Below are positions 39,705 through 47,690 of a DNA stretch of 64,000 bases, piece after piece. Position 1 is the stretch's first letter. The number at the start of each line of letters is the position of its first letter. Made by a program: the position numbers and the translations under genes. The stretch spans positions 48,887 through 112,886 of IMG/VR virus record IMGVR_UViG_3300031469_000005; one strand, written 5' to 3'. The DNA is from a virus. Under the pieces are notes generated by a model. That model was given only the letters and a program-made list of their open reading frames with translations. It was not told the origin of the DNA and did not search any database.

Positions 39705-40481
39705 ATGTCAAAGATTACGTACGGCATCAAGTGTTGCATTCGGTATGAGGATCGCCTGAATGCCTGTTTGGAGACTTGGGCGAAGGACGAAGACGTTCTT
39801 TTGTCGACGGATCTTGTTGAACAGGATTTGGTCGAGAAGTACGACAGCCTGACGAGGAAAACGAAGCGTTTGTTTGCGACGACGACGTTCACCCCCGGTA
39901 ACTGGTTCATGTACGCAGATGACGACACGTACGTTAACACAGATGCCCTTGGATTGTTTTGTGAACATCTCGATTCCAGCAAGATCACCGTCATCGGTAA
40001 GGGTTGTATGCCGTGTCCTGCGAAGACGAAGAAGTTCGTGAGCAGCGAAGCCAATGCGATTAAGATGAAGAACGTTCCGAAACACACCCTTTTCCAGGGT
40101 GGAGCAGGTACCTTGTTGTCGTATTCTGCATGCATCATGATTCAAACAATGATCTGGGCGGGGCGAGCCCCCGAGACCGATCTTTACCTCGCCGAGGACC
40201 AATGGCTCACCGCGACAATAGGTTCGTATACCCATCTCATGTCAACGTACTTGGGAAACAAGAAGACCGTTCAATGGGGAGGTCGAGGCTTGATCATGAA
40301 TCCTGGTGAGCTTCCGATCGAGGAACGTTTTCAAACGACGCAAAAGAACAACAAAGGCTGGGAACAAGCGATCGAGAACGTTGCGACTGGCAAAGCGTAC
40401 ACGTTGCATCACGTGCTACCGGATGACATGCGTTTGATTCACGCTCGCTATAATGCTTTTTGTATGGGTAACCCGGATTGA
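39705..40481 (+). CDS. Fringe/GT31-like glycosyltransferase
   Basis: 258 aa. MYADDDTYVNTDALGLF holds the DDD metal/nucleotide-sugar motif in the context typical of Fringe and core-1 galactosyltransferases. TFTPGNWF precedes it, and QGGAGTLLSYSAC matches the acceptor-loop GGAGxxLS. The acidic EDQWLTATIG likely carries the catalytic base. No signal or membrane anchor, unlike eukaryotic members. Together with UDP-xylose synthase it suggests sugar transfer to a phage or host target. Donor and acceptor unknown. Confidence 0.75.
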   Translation: MSKITYGIKCCIRYEDRLNACLETWAKDEDVLLSTDLVEQDLVEKYDSLTRKTKRLFATTTFTPGNWFMYADDDTYVNTDALGLFCEHLDSSKITVIGKGCMPCPAKTKKFVSSEANAIKMKNVPKHTLFQGGAGTLLSYSACIMIQTMIWAGRAPETDLYLAEDQWLTATIGSYTHLMSTYLGNKKTVQWGGRGLIMNPGELPIEERFQTTQKNNKGWEQAIENVATGKAYTLHHVLPDDMRLIHARYNAFCMGNPD

Positions 40482-40496
40482 TGACAAAGATCGCTC

Positions 40497-40504
40497 ATAC
40501 TTAT
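40497..40504 (+). promoter_or_regulatory. ATACTTAT motif, candidate late promoter
   Basis: ATACTTAT lies 5 nt before ATG 40510, as at other genes with this motif. Confidence 0.4.
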
Positions 40505-40509
40505 GAGTG

Positions 40510-41034
40510 ATGAGATGCTTTGATCGTTCAGTCTGGTTCGAAAAGGCCCTGATTCACAAGAATAGGTACTCTGATCCTCAAGAGGCTCAGAAAGCTTACG
40601 AGCTCGACATCAAAGCAATCGACGGAATTGAAACGCTCGTAAAGTGGTGTGAATCCGAGGAACTGAACGTCATTTTTTCAAAGCAAAGTGACGCTGAATA
40701 CGATTCTGCGAAGAAATCAATCGAGATCAACTTCAACACGTCGAACTTCAATCAATTGACGATGATCTCTCATGAGATCGGTCATTACTTGATCCGCAAG
40801 GAAGGCATTTCTGGGTTGAAATGGTCGAGCTCAGGATACGCGAAGGGGAAGTTTGAGAAGGATCGATCGTTGCACTACAAGATCGATGTTCTCGAGGAAG
40901 AATACCTCGCATGGGACAAAGGTCTCGCAAAAACAAAAGAGTTGGGTGTTGAACTTGACATGTCTCGATTCAACGAGTACAAGGTCAGTTGCATCAAGGG
41001 TTACGTCCTCTGGGCGGCGGGTTGCATCAAATAA
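40510..41034 (+). CDS. Putative zinc metalloprotein, ImmA/IrrE-like
   Basis: 174 aa. QLTMISHEIGHYLIR is an HEIGH motif at about residue 90, with EEEYLAWDKG downstream as a possible third ligand. This arrangement resembles ImmA/IrrE-type peptidases, although the start and C-terminus are not typical. GTG 40507 is an alternative start. Role unknown. Confidence 0.6.
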   Translation: MRCFDRSVWFEKALIHKNRYSDPQEAQKAYELDIKAIDGIETLVKWCESEELNVIFSKQSDAEYDSAKKSIEINFNTSNFNQLTMISHEIGHYLIRKEGISGLKWSSSGYAKGKFEKDRSLHYKIDVLEEEYLAWDKGLAKTKELGVELDMSRFNEYKVSCIKGYVLWAAGCIK

Positions 41035-41035
41035 G

Positions 41036-41064
41036 TTGTTTTGTTCGCCACACAGTGTTACAAT
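41036..41064 (+). promoter_or_regulatory. Extended -10 promoter, leaderless type
   Basis: -35 TTGTTT (41036-41041), 17 nt spacer, TGTTACAAT (-10 at 41059-41064), 6 nt before GTG 41071. Confidence 0.75.
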
Positions 41065-41070
41065 GAATTC

Positions 41071-41355
41071 GTGAAACTCTCACAAGAGGAACAAGAACGC
41101 TTAGGCGATGAAATGAAGGCTGAGTTCAAACGAATTCTCAAGAAGATTGAAGAGGAATCGAAAATCTACGATGAGGCATCCGAGAAACGCGCCCTTGAAA
41201 AACGTGATGCATTGCGATCGGCGATACAAATCGAAGAAGAAAAACCTTCGTTACTCTTGGTCGCTCGGGATATCGTCCTTGTCTCGCTTGCGGGAAGCTT
41301 TTGCGTCATCTTGATATTCATGATCGTTTATGGAATCATAGGTCTCATCAAATGA
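41071..41355 (+). CDS. Coiled-coil protein with C-terminal membrane helix, 94 aa
   Basis: GTG 41071 set by the promoter. MKLSQEEQERLGDEMKAEF and a charged coiled coil up to residue about 60, then a transmembrane helix VLVSLAGSFCVILIFMIVYG. Tail-anchored topology, coil in the cytoplasm. The next gene starts by ATGA overlap. Function unknown. Confidence 0.65.
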   Translation: MKLSQEEQERLGDEMKAEFKRILKKIEEESKIYDEASEKRALEKRDALRSAIQIEEEKPSLLLVARDIVLVSLAGSFCVILIFMIVYGIIGLIK

Positions 41356-41705
41356 AACACTGCGTCTATCTTGATGATGAAAGAGCCACGCCCGCGGATA
41401 CAGATGACACGACGTGGCATCGTGTGTACACTGCGAAGCAATGCATAAATTACCTTAAGAAGGTTAATGAAGAACCTTCTGAGACCGTTGTCGTTGACCT
41501 GCTGTCTCTCGATCATGACTTGGGAGAGCCCGAGCACGTCGTGGGGACGGGTTACGGTGTTGTTTGCTGGCTCGAGGAAGCGTATCATACAGATCCAACA
41601 TTTCGCATGCCTCTCAAGATCGTTGTTCACAGTGCGAATCCCGTGGGAAGAAAAAGGATGCAGATCGTCATAGATCGTTTGAGTGTTCTTTCCGGAAAAG
41701 CGTGA
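41352..41705 (+). CDS. cREC receiver-like domain protein (cyclic-phosphate processing)
   Basis: 117 aa. VYLDDERATPADTDD, LLSLDHDLGEPEHVVGTGYG, CWLEEA and IVVHSANPVGRKRMQ match the cREC (cyclic-phosphate processing receiver) domain family, whose members keep the receiver acid pocket but are predicted to act on cyclic phosphates rather than relay phosphate. Such domains occur near RNA-repair and nucleotide-signalling systems. In a phage it may help to degrade or sense cyclic nucleotides or repair RNA; function unproven. Confidence 0.75.
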   Translation: MKHCVYLDDERATPADTDDTTWHRVYTAKQCINYLKKVNEEPSETVVVDLLSLDHDLGEPEHVVGTGYGVVCWLEEAYHTDPTFRMPLKIVVHSANPVGRKRMQIVIDRLSVLSGKA

Positions 41706-41711
41706 TACGAT
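41683..41711 (+). promoter_or_regulatory. Extended -10 promoter, leaderless type
   Basis: -35 GTGTTC (41683-41688), 17 nt spacer, TGATACGAT (-10 at 41706-41711), 6 nt before ATG 41718. Confidence 0.8.
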
Positions 41712-41717
41712 TGATCT

Positions 41718-42347
41718 ATGAAACCGAAGGTTGAATGGAACGTTTGCAAGGAACTCCAATCGACAAAACCCAAGCGTATCCCCAAGAGCAAACGCAGGAA
41801 GCCTGAGCCGGGAATCATAGAACAGAACGGTTCCATCGTCAAACCCGTGAAGGCGAAATTGCAGCTCAATAGCGGTCAAACGCTTGCAAAGAGAACGTAC
41901 GTTGCGCCGCAGCCCGTTGCTGCGAATCCGCTTGTTCCCTTGAGCAAGTGGAAGTTGATGCCACAACACGTCAAAAACCTCGATCATACACGGCTCGCGC
42001 CGGGTCTTTACGTTGCACAATGCTTCTTTGCAAACGAGAGCACAAGTCACGCATTCAAGAATTTCCCGTATCCCTACCACAAGGCCTGGACGGGAATCAA
42101 CTCTTCAACGCACGATCCCGGGTTCAGCAGGGGAACGATACTCACCTTCATCAAGTACATTGATGTCGAGGAAATTGATGCGAGCGCGGTGGATTTTTCG
42201 TACCACCAAAATGAACCCCCCAAGATCATTCAATGCAAACGAGCAGTATTTCTATATGCGGGACGTTTGATCATTATTGGTGACACCCAGTACGTTACTG
42301 TGATAGGATCAACTAATGACAAGTCCCGAATCGAAGTCGCTTGCTGA
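41718..42347 (+). CDS. Basic protein with PGD-like C-terminal domain, 209 aa
   Basis: The N-terminal 75 residues are Lys/Pro-rich (STKPKRIPKSKRRKPEPG). From residue about 90, LDHTRLAPGLYVAQCFFANE resembles the PGD motif, with TILTFIKYIDV and RAVFLYAGRLIIIGD as strands. Its last 32 nt overlap the next gene and the promoter of that gene lies inside its coding sequence. Confidence 0.6.
   Translation: MKPKVEWNVCKELQSTKPKRIPKSKRRKPEPGIIEQNGSIVKPVKAKLQLNSGQTLAKRTYVAPQPVAANPLVPLSKWKLMPQHVKNLDHTRLAPGLYVAQCFFANESTSHAFKNFPYPYHKAWTGINSSTHDPGFSRGTILTFIKYIDVEEIDASAVDFSYHQNEPPKIIQCKRAVFLYAGRLIIIGDTQYVTVIGSTNDKSRIEVAC
42280..42309 (+). promoter_or_regulatory. Extended -10 promoter, leaderless type
   Basis: -35 GTGACA (42280-42285), 18 nt spacer, TGATAGGAT (-10 at 42304-42309), 6 nt before ATG 42316. 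Confidence 0.7.
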
Positions 42348-43035
42348 AATTCTGTTGCGTGATTCGAACTCGATGCTCGAAAGCAAGAGCGACGACGATG
42401 ATGATGTTGAAAACTTTCTCAAACTCGTAGAGAAAGAAAAAGCGAGAACGTCGAAGCAACCGCAGATCGACAAGCTCGATGATGCGATCGTCCTCGACAA
42501 GGACGGGAACCCTCAATTCCTGCTCAAGTTGGGTGACTCGATCATCATCGAACGTTACACTGACTACGGTTCTCAACCTCGTTGGTTCGACACGAAGGTT
42601 TACGAGATCAAGAACATTGACACATTGACAGGCGCTGTTCGCCTGTTCGATCTCGAGAACAAGAACTACGCTGCCACGAACTACATCACTGGGTTCACCA
42701 ACAACTTGCATCGATTCAAGATCGCCCCTTCGAAGGCGAACAAGTTGAAGAGGCGGGGGAACAAGAAGGTTCAGCAAAAGTACGTTGCTGATGAACCTGT
42801 CAAAACAACAGCTTCTTCATCGAAGAAACCGCGTAAGATGGCGAACGGATTACGAAGGGTTTACGATTCTCGAGGAACCATCCATACGCGAATTACGGGA
42901 GTTGCATACGGCCCTTCGGGATCGACGAAAGCGAAGGACGGTGATCGCCTCACGATGGTTCTTGAAGTGAACGTTTTGAAAGTGACAGATACAGCGTCGG
43001 GTTGGACTGAATCATGGAAAGAAATAAACCTCTGA
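42316..43035 (+). CDS. Two-part beta-rich protein with a GD-type motif, 239 aa
   Basis: Acidic N-terminus (SKSDDDDDVENFLKLVEKE). NPQFLLKLGDSIIIERYTD, then TKVYEIKNIDTL and GAVRLFDLENK, resembles the PGD-motif body. A basic linker and a second beta-rich domain (RTIHTRITGVAYGPS-type, RLTMVLEVNVLKV) follow. Function unknown. Confidence 0.6.
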   Translation: MTSPESKSLAEILLRDSNSMLESKSDDDDDVENFLKLVEKEKARTSKQPQIDKLDDAIVLDKDGNPQFLLKLGDSIIIERYTDYGSQPRWFDTKVYEIKNIDTLTGAVRLFDLENKNYAATNYITGFTNNLHRFKIAPSKANKLKRRGNKKVQQKYVADEPVKTTASSSKKPRKMANGLRRVYDSRGTIHTRITGVAYGPSGSTKAKDGDRLTMVLEVNVLKVTDTASGWTESWKEINL

Positions 43036-43230
43036 GGTGGAATGATCTTCGTCCCGGTGATGTTTATTAACAATTCATACAGTGACAACTACTTTTGGTT
43101 AGCATTGAACGATGACGGTGTCATCGTGGATGATTCCATTCACGTTGAATTTGATTGTAAGATAAGTCGACACTCTCATTCGATAATTCGAACTCATTCG
43201 ATAATTCGAAACGGGAAAATGATATGGTGA
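43014..43230 (+). pseudogene. PGD-motif family gene with +1 frameshift
   Basis: ATG 43014 (overlapping the previous gene) reads MERNKPLRWNDLRPGDVY and meets TAA at 43068-43070. The +1 frame then runs on as NNSYSDNYFWLALNDDGVIV, with DCKISRHSH and SIIRNGKMIW to 43230. The pieces supply the N-terminal and the C-terminal family motifs respectively, so one gene of about 71 aa is broken by one extra T. Programmed slippage at TAT-TAA cannot be excluded. Confidence 0.6.
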
Positions 43231-43239
43231 TGATGAATG

Positions 43240-43467
43240 ATGAAATGGTCAGAGTTGTTACCGGGCGACATTTACATTGACAAGGATGTTCGTAACAACA
43301 CTCGATTCGTCATCACCAATCCTACTCGAGATGATTCGATGCATGGATTCATTTGGCTGACATGGGATCAAACGTTCAAAAACGTCGTACACGATACCGT
43401 TTATGATGATTTAATGATCAACCACTATACGTACTGTGTAATTAGAAAAGGAAAGCAAATACTATGA
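43240..43467 (+). CDS. PGD-motif family protein, 75 aa
   Basis: MKWSELLPGDIYIDKDVRNN and the C-terminal YCVIRKGKQIL show both motifs complete, with RFVITNPTRDD and GFIWLTWDQTF strands. Best reference member of the family. ATG 43237 is an alternative. ATGA-type overlap with the next gene. Confidence 0.78.
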   Translation: MKWSELLPGDIYIDKDVRNNTRFVITNPTRDDSMHGFIWLTWDQTFKNVVHDTVYDDLMINHYTYCVIRKGKQIL

Positions 43468-43769
43468 ATAACGACTCAGGAAAGGCAACATTGCTCGCAA
43501 GGTCCCTCACACACACGAAGGCGAATGAACTGAGGTCGTTGTTGATGCGCTCAGTGAGAAACGTTTGGGTGATGGTGATGTCCACCAAGGACAGGGATAA
43601 GTTCGATGTTTACATTGCGAACGAATGGGGAGGTTCTCCGACTGAATTGCAATCAAGCTTGTCAATGACGCTAGCGACGGGCCTCGATGCATTGGGTGAT
43701 GATGAAGAGATCACGAAGGATCAGATCATCGAATTGCATGACGATGACATCTTGCCGTTGAGCGAGTAA
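43464..43769 (+). CDS. Hypothetical protein, 101 aa
   Basis: MNNDSGKATLLARSLTHTKA, VRNVWVMVMSTKDRDKFDVYI and an acidic C-terminus. Compact alpha/beta. Function unknown. Confidence 0.6.
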   Translation: MNNDSGKATLLARSLTHTKANELRSLLMRSVRNVWVMVMSTKDRDKFDVYIANEWGGSPTELQSSLSMTLATGLDALGDDEEITKDQIIELHDDDILPLSE

Positions 43770-43778
43770 GAAAAATCA

Positions 43779-43901
43779 ATGCCTTTCCATTTCTGCATGG
43801 ATGAACTTTTGATGATCATGGCTGCGATCCCGTTCGTAGGGGCGGGATTTCGTAAGCTACACGATTGGTGGCACGTGAAATTCAAGCACAAGAAGCATTG
43901 A
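43779..43901 (+). CDS. Small membrane protein, 40 aa
   Basis: MPFHFCMDELLMIMAAIPFV continuing GAGFRKLHDWWHVKF gives one hydrophobic helix and a basic, aromatic tail. Overlaps a convergent gene by 20 nt. Role unknown. Confidence 0.5.
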   Translation: MPFHFCMDELLMIMAAIPFVGAGFRKLHDWWHVKFKHKKH

Positions 43902-45024
43902 TTCGATCAAGCAGGATTTTGATGCCGAATTCTTTGAATTCAATGTCAGTGATTCGAATAAGTTTTAACTTGTGTTGATCAAAGAATTCGTCTTGTTTTC
44001 GATCAAAGAACCATTTATTGTAGATTGATCTGTCACGAGGATTTTTGAATTCTTTGATCAAGTCTAAAGATCGATCTAAACCGTGCCAATAAACACCGTC
44101 AAGTTGAACATATGTGTCGATCGATTTGATGTAAAAATCAATAGGCCATGATTGATTGATAACACATTGACGTTCAACATCATTTTCTCCGAAATATTCT
44201 ACCAAAACAAGAAACATTGATTCTTCGATCTTTGAAATCTTGTAAGAATCATTTCGCTTCATTGTTTGGTGGCGTTTATTCCACGCTTGTTTTGATTTAG
44301 CTTTTAGTTTTACGCTCTCAACATTTAAGTTGGATTGAAATCCAATCAGTTTTAGATTTGTTTCTTTCTTTTTTAGCTTGACACTTTCATCCTTTGATAC
44401 GTTGTCAACCCCTCGAGACAACCGCACAGAATCCCGAGACTTTTTACGAATTTCCGCACTTTGTTGGGGAAATTTCACACCAAAATTTCGCATGCAAGTT
44501 TCTTGAGATTTTAATTTACTTGATTCGAGTTGTGATGGATTCGTAACGCCTTTACTGAGCCAAACTTGTTTACATTTTTCTTGAATTTCTTTTTTACAAA
44601 ACCCGTAAGTTCCAATTCTTCGATCTAAAATTCGTTGAGGGTGTGATTTACCACAACAAACGTAACGAACGATTTCATTGAATTCCCCATGTTGAGAATC
44701 AATGAACATTGCTATTTTTAAGAATTTTGTAAACGTTGATTCAATAATTCGAACTGTCGAACCGTGTTTTTCTTGAATACGTTTTTTGACTTCGTCAAGA
44801 TCGATTGAAATTTTTTGTTTAGCATTTCTTCGTCCCCGTTGAGGATGACCATGACCATTAAAAATGTTTCCGGGTGATGCGATCCATTCGCCAAATTCAA
44901 CATCAACGAATGAACATTTCGTATTTGCGTCAACAAATGTAGAATCAACTAATTTTAGTTGTTCACCGTGCTTTTCTAAAATACGTTTTTTAGCTTCTTC
45001 GAGAATGACTTTTTTCCATGTCAT
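43882..45024 (-). CDS. VSR-fold homing endonuclease with repeated DNA-binding modules
   Basis: 380 aa from ATG 45024. The C-terminal 100 residues (VERQCVINQSWPIDFYIKSI, YVQLDGVYWHGLDRS, RDRSIYNKWFFDRK) match the EDxHD/Vsr-like endonuclease domain of phage homing enzymes such as I-Bth0305I. The N-terminal part has degenerate repeats with Lys/Ser-rich helices (GVTNPSQLESSKLKSQ, GVDNVSKDESVKLKKK), likely DNA-binding. A paralogue lies at 60636-61748. The ATG is inside a 12-bp hairpin, typical of translation-controlled homing genes. Confidence 0.82.
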   Translation of the reverse strand: MTWKKVILEEAKKRILEKHGEQLKLVDSTFVDANTKCSFVDVEFGEWIASPGNIFNGHGHPQRGRRNAKQKISIDLDEVKKRIQEKHGSTVRIIESTFTKFLKIAMFIDSQHGEFNEIVRYVCCGKSHPQRILDRRIGTYGFCKKEIQEKCKQVWLSKGVTNPSQLESSKLKSQETCMRNFGVKFPQQSAEIRKKSRDSVRLSRGVDNVSKDESVKLKKKETNLKLIGFQSNLNVESVKLKAKSKQAWNKRHQTMKRNDSYKISKIEESMFLVLVEYFGENDVERQCVINQSWPIDFYIKSIDTYVQLDGVYWHGLDRSLDLIKEFKNPRDRSIYNKWFFDRKQDEFFDQHKLKLIRITDIEFKEFGIKILLDRINASCA

Positions 45025-45031
45025 TCTCGAA
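44998..45031 (-). promoter_or_regulatory. 12-bp hairpin over a homing-endonuclease start codon
   Basis: TTCGAGAATGAC (44998-45009) and GTCATTCTCGAA (45020-45031) are perfect complements with a 10-nt loop. The minus-strand ATG 45024-45022 lies inside the stem, so initiation would be blocked in a long transcript. T4 homing endonucleases such as I-TevI have similar translation-blocking hairpins. Confidence 0.7.
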
Positions 45032-45050
45032 TTGTACAAAATTATTCGTA

Positions 45051-45302
45051 CTATAGGTTATCTGGATCGAGTTCGAGGTGAGCGTTGTGTGCTTCTTCAG
45101 GTTCGTAACTATGGTCGTACGAACAGATCCCGCACTGCTCGTAATCACAACCTTCAGCTTCATGACCTTCTGAATCAAGACCACACATTGGACAAGTATC
45201 CGTCAATTCGTCATCAACCCCTAACCATGGACCACTTTCAACGATGATAGGTTTTGCGAATCGTTGAGCTTCCTCGTTTATGAGATTTTGAAGCTCTTTC
45301 AT
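45051..45302 (-). CDS. Protein with LxxLIxEE helix and two CxxC pairs, 83 aa
   Basis: MKELQNLINEEAQRF is the shared N-terminal helix of this block. It is followed by DTCPMCGLDSEGHEAEGC and YEQCGICSYDHSYEP, which suggest a zinc-binding domain. ATG 45323 is a longer alternative. Function unknown; virion-associated by context. Confidence 0.6.
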   Translation of the reverse strand: MKELQNLINEEAQRFAKPIIVESGPWLGVDDELTDTCPMCGLDSEGHEAEGCDYEQCGICSYDHSYEPEEAHNAHLELDPDNL

Positions 45303-45312
45303 GCTAAAAGAT

Positions 45313-45621
45313 TTATGGTTCATTGTAGTCGTCCATGATTGAATCAATAACGTTGTCAAGTTCATCGAGTACCTTCATTAAACGTTGAGAATTTTTCAAT
45401 CGTTCCCCCTTTGGGGGCCCCCAAGAGTTCGCGTTGAGTGCAATATCCATATCACTCATTCCCATCGTATCATCGAATGCGATTTGGAAGTTCATGATAT
45501 CGTTTCTTAGCGCGTCAAGTGCTTGGATCGTATCAGGTGACCAAACACCGACACGACCAGGCATGTGCGCAGCCTCTTCTTTGATCAATTGCTTGAGTTC
45601 TTTGATCGTGATCTTCATCAT
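45313..45621 (-). CDS. Protein with KELKQLIKEE helix, 102 aa
   Basis: MMKITIKELKQLIKEEAAHM is the shared helix. The rest is helical (TIQALDALRNDIMNFQIAF, SQRLMKVLDELDNVIDSIM). Overlaps the genes on both sides. Function unknown. Confidence 0.65.
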   Translation of the reverse strand: MMKITIKELKQLIKEEAAHMPGRVGVWSPDTIQALDALRNDIMNFQIAFDDTMGMSDMDIALNANSWGPPKGERLKNSQRLMKVLDELDNVIDSIMDDYNEP

Positions 45622-46805
45622 TCTTCCTTCGGTGATTCGTTGAAAGCCCTAAGGTAATCGCTTTCCTTGTAGGCGTTTCCGTAGTACGATGAGGGTTCAA
45701 CCTCGAGCTCGCCCGTCTCGTTGTAACGAGGATCGACGATCATGACGTCGCCGTGAACGAACGGGAACCTGCTGTTCAGGAACGAGTCTCCGTAGAATTC
45801 GACCGGATCGCAATCATTTCCGTTCAAATCGACCAACGGGTTCGTCACGTGGCTTCCTTCGTGATCGAATCCCCATTCACCCGGTGGATGGAATCCCGTG
45901 TTCGTTTCTTGTTTCGACGTCGGTTCGACAGAAACTTGTCGTTCGGTATAGGATAACATTTCATCCAACACGTCAAAGACCTTCGTGTTGTTACGTCGTG
46001 CAAACGATTCGAGATTCTCGTAGATCGTTTCGAGCTCAGTCTTCTTATGAGATTCATTCAGGTGCATTTCACTGACCTTCGAAAAGTCACGTGAAAGTAT
46101 GACCGTTACGCGGCCTTTTGAGGTGATCACGGTGTAGTAAGGATTCGATTCTAAGTTTCCGTTTCCGTCCTCACACTTGCTGTCCTCGTAATGGACTTCC
46201 TTGACCTTGCCGTACTTCTTTTGAATTTGCGACTTGATCTCGTTGCTGAGGTCGTACTTGCTTTCGTTCAACTTTCTTTCAAGCAAACCTTTTGCTGCAC
46301 GATCAACGAACGTATGAACGTCTCCCAAGGTTAGACCGTACTTCTTTCCTAGAACGGACGACACGATTCTGTCTTCGGGGGTTCCACCGTTTACGAGATC
46401 CGCGACCTTCTTCATGACATCGTTCGTGATTTGCTTTGATTCACTTTGAACGCTGTGAACAACTGAAACATCGCTCTGAACGGGATTCGCCTTACGTTGA
46501 CGTGCCCACTCAGCGAACGCGAGTTCGATGATCCTCCAATCGGGATGGTTCTTTGACTTGAGGCTGTGACGAAACGCCTTGAGGTTACCCGAGAACTTTT
46601 GATCAGCACGATCGCCCGCATTGAGCGATTTGATCATCGTCTTCAAAAGTGAAAGCATCAGCTTTTCATCGCCACTTGCAGCCTTGATGTCGCGATGGAA
46701 GTTTGAGCCTTGTTCGAGAGGAACAAGCACCGCAGCTTCGTTCAACATCGAACGAACTTGTTGGCGTATCGTTTTCTCTGCTAATTCATGAACGTTGATC
46801 GTCAT
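45618..46805 (-). CDS. Virion-block protein, 395 aa
   Basis: Begins MTINVHELAEKTIRQQVRSM with LNEA, another version of the N-terminal helix. A helical first half (KLMLSLLKTMIKSLNAG) and a second half with mixed strands (SNPYYTVITSKGRVTVILSRD, VNPLVDLNGND). A TAGGAT box lies 3 nt before the ATG. It may be an internal head protein or core component; not recognised. Confidence 0.6.
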   Translation of the reverse strand: MTINVHELAEKTIRQQVRSMLNEAAVLVPLEQGSNFHRDIKAASGDEKLMLSLLKTMIKSLNAGDRADQKFSGNLKAFRHSLKSKNHPDWRIIELAFAEWARQRKANPVQSDVSVVHSVQSESKQITNDVMKKVADLVNGGTPEDRIVSSVLGKKYGLTLGDVHTFVDRAAKGLLERKLNESKYDLSNEIKSQIQKKYGKVKEVHYEDSKCEDGNGNLESNPYYTVITSKGRVTVILSRDFSKVSEMHLNESHKKTELETIYENLESFARRNNTKVFDVLDEMLSYTERQVSVEPTSKQETNTGFHPPGEWGFDHEGSHVTNPLVDLNGNDCDPVEFYGDSFLNSRFPFVHGDVMIVDPRYNETGELEVEPSSYYGNAYKESDYLRAFNESPKEE

Positions 46806-47074
46806 TAGATCCTAACTAGAGTTGTTGCCGGTTGTTTATTCGCGGGATCTCTGAGACCCAGCGTTACTTCAGTACCTCGTGAATCCATGAACGTGACAGT
46901 TCCATCATTGTTTTTTCGAATGCTTTTCACGACAGTGTCGCGTCCGCCAGACGTAGAGACAAGAACGTCTCCCACTTGAATTTCTGAAACCTTTTTGCTG
47001 GAAGAATTCGATTCTCGTAGATGTTGAATTTCTTCCTTGATGACCTGTTTGAGTTGTCTTAGAGAGATTTTCAT
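46805..47074 (-). CDS. LRQLKxxIKEE helix plus PGD-like domain, 89 aa
   Basis: MKISLRQLKQVIKEEIQHLR, then SEIQVGDVLVSTSGGRDTVV and GTVTFMDSRGTEVTLGL. It joins the shared N-terminal helix to a GD-motif beta domain, linking two families in this window. ATG 47074 is preferred to 47104. Confidence 0.65.
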   Translation of the reverse strand: MKISLRQLKQVIKEEIQHLRESNSSSKKVSEIQVGDVLVSTSGGRDTVVKSIRKNNDGTVTFMDSRGTEVTLGLRDPANKQPATTLVRI

Positions 47075-47078
47075 TTTC

Positions 47079-47669
47079 TTACCCGTGCTTTCCAACAGTT
47101 GCAATCACGTCATCAACTGCAGATTCCGCCACAGACAATGATTGTAGGACATCTTTCCATTCAGGATGCTTCTTTTTAATCGCTGTCGTAGCATCAGAGA
47201 AAAAGTTCGCTGTATCCTGCAATGTCTTACGAATTTGCTGTGCGAGTTGATCGAATCCCGCACGTTCGTGGAGAAGCGAGAGATCAAGTTGCTTCACCGT
47301 TGATTCACCGAAGCGGTCTTTACCACCCATGTTCGAATCATCCCATTCACGTTCATCGCTTCCGTACATACCTTCACTTTGATCGTAAGATCCGTCGCAC
47401 TCGGGACATCCCAAACATTCCACCCCCAGGCATTCACCCGCGGCGGAGGTTGGTCCGGCGTCGGGTTCAAGATCATCATTGTAAAGATCGAACAATGGAT
47501 CTTCGTGCTCATCAAGAACATCATCAGATTCGTGCATTCCGTGTTCAATGTCGCTGTCGACACCACCCGAATGCATTCCAGCTTCGATATCCCATTCAGT
47601 TTCCTTCAATGGAACTCGATCCATTTCTTCCTTGACGAGCTTCTTCAATTGATTGATGTTAATCTTCAT
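47079..47669 (-). CDS. Protein with LKKLVKEE helix and acidic Cys-rich middle, 196 aa
   Basis: MKININQLKKLVKEEMDRVP opens with the shared helix. An acidic region (DSDIEHGMHESDDVLDEHED) precedes CLGVECLGCPECDG, a Cys cluster, then a helical C-terminus. ATACTTAA lies 21 nt upstream of the ATG, with AAAGGA as ribosome site. Likely virion-associated. Confidence 0.6.
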   Translation of the reverse strand: MKININQLKKLVKEEMDRVPLKETEWDIEAGMHSGGVDSDIEHGMHESDDVLDEHEDPLFDLYNDDLEPDAGPTSAAGECLGVECLGCPECDGSYDQSEGMYGSDEREWDDSNMGGKDRFGESTVKQLDLSLLHERAGFDQLAQQIRKTLQDTANFFSDATTAIKKKHPEWKDVLQSLSVAESAVDDVIATVGKHG

Positions 47670-47690
47670 TTTGATTCCTTTGAACTGAGC

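Noticed and set aside
39602-40235. Minus-strand ORFs opposite the glycosyltransferase
   Set aside because: The plus frame has clear DDD and GGAG motifs; the minus frames are shadows.
41328-42080. 250-codon minus-strand ORF opposite the cREC and basic-protein genes
   Set aside because: Spans two well-supported plus-strand genes with promoters; no motif.
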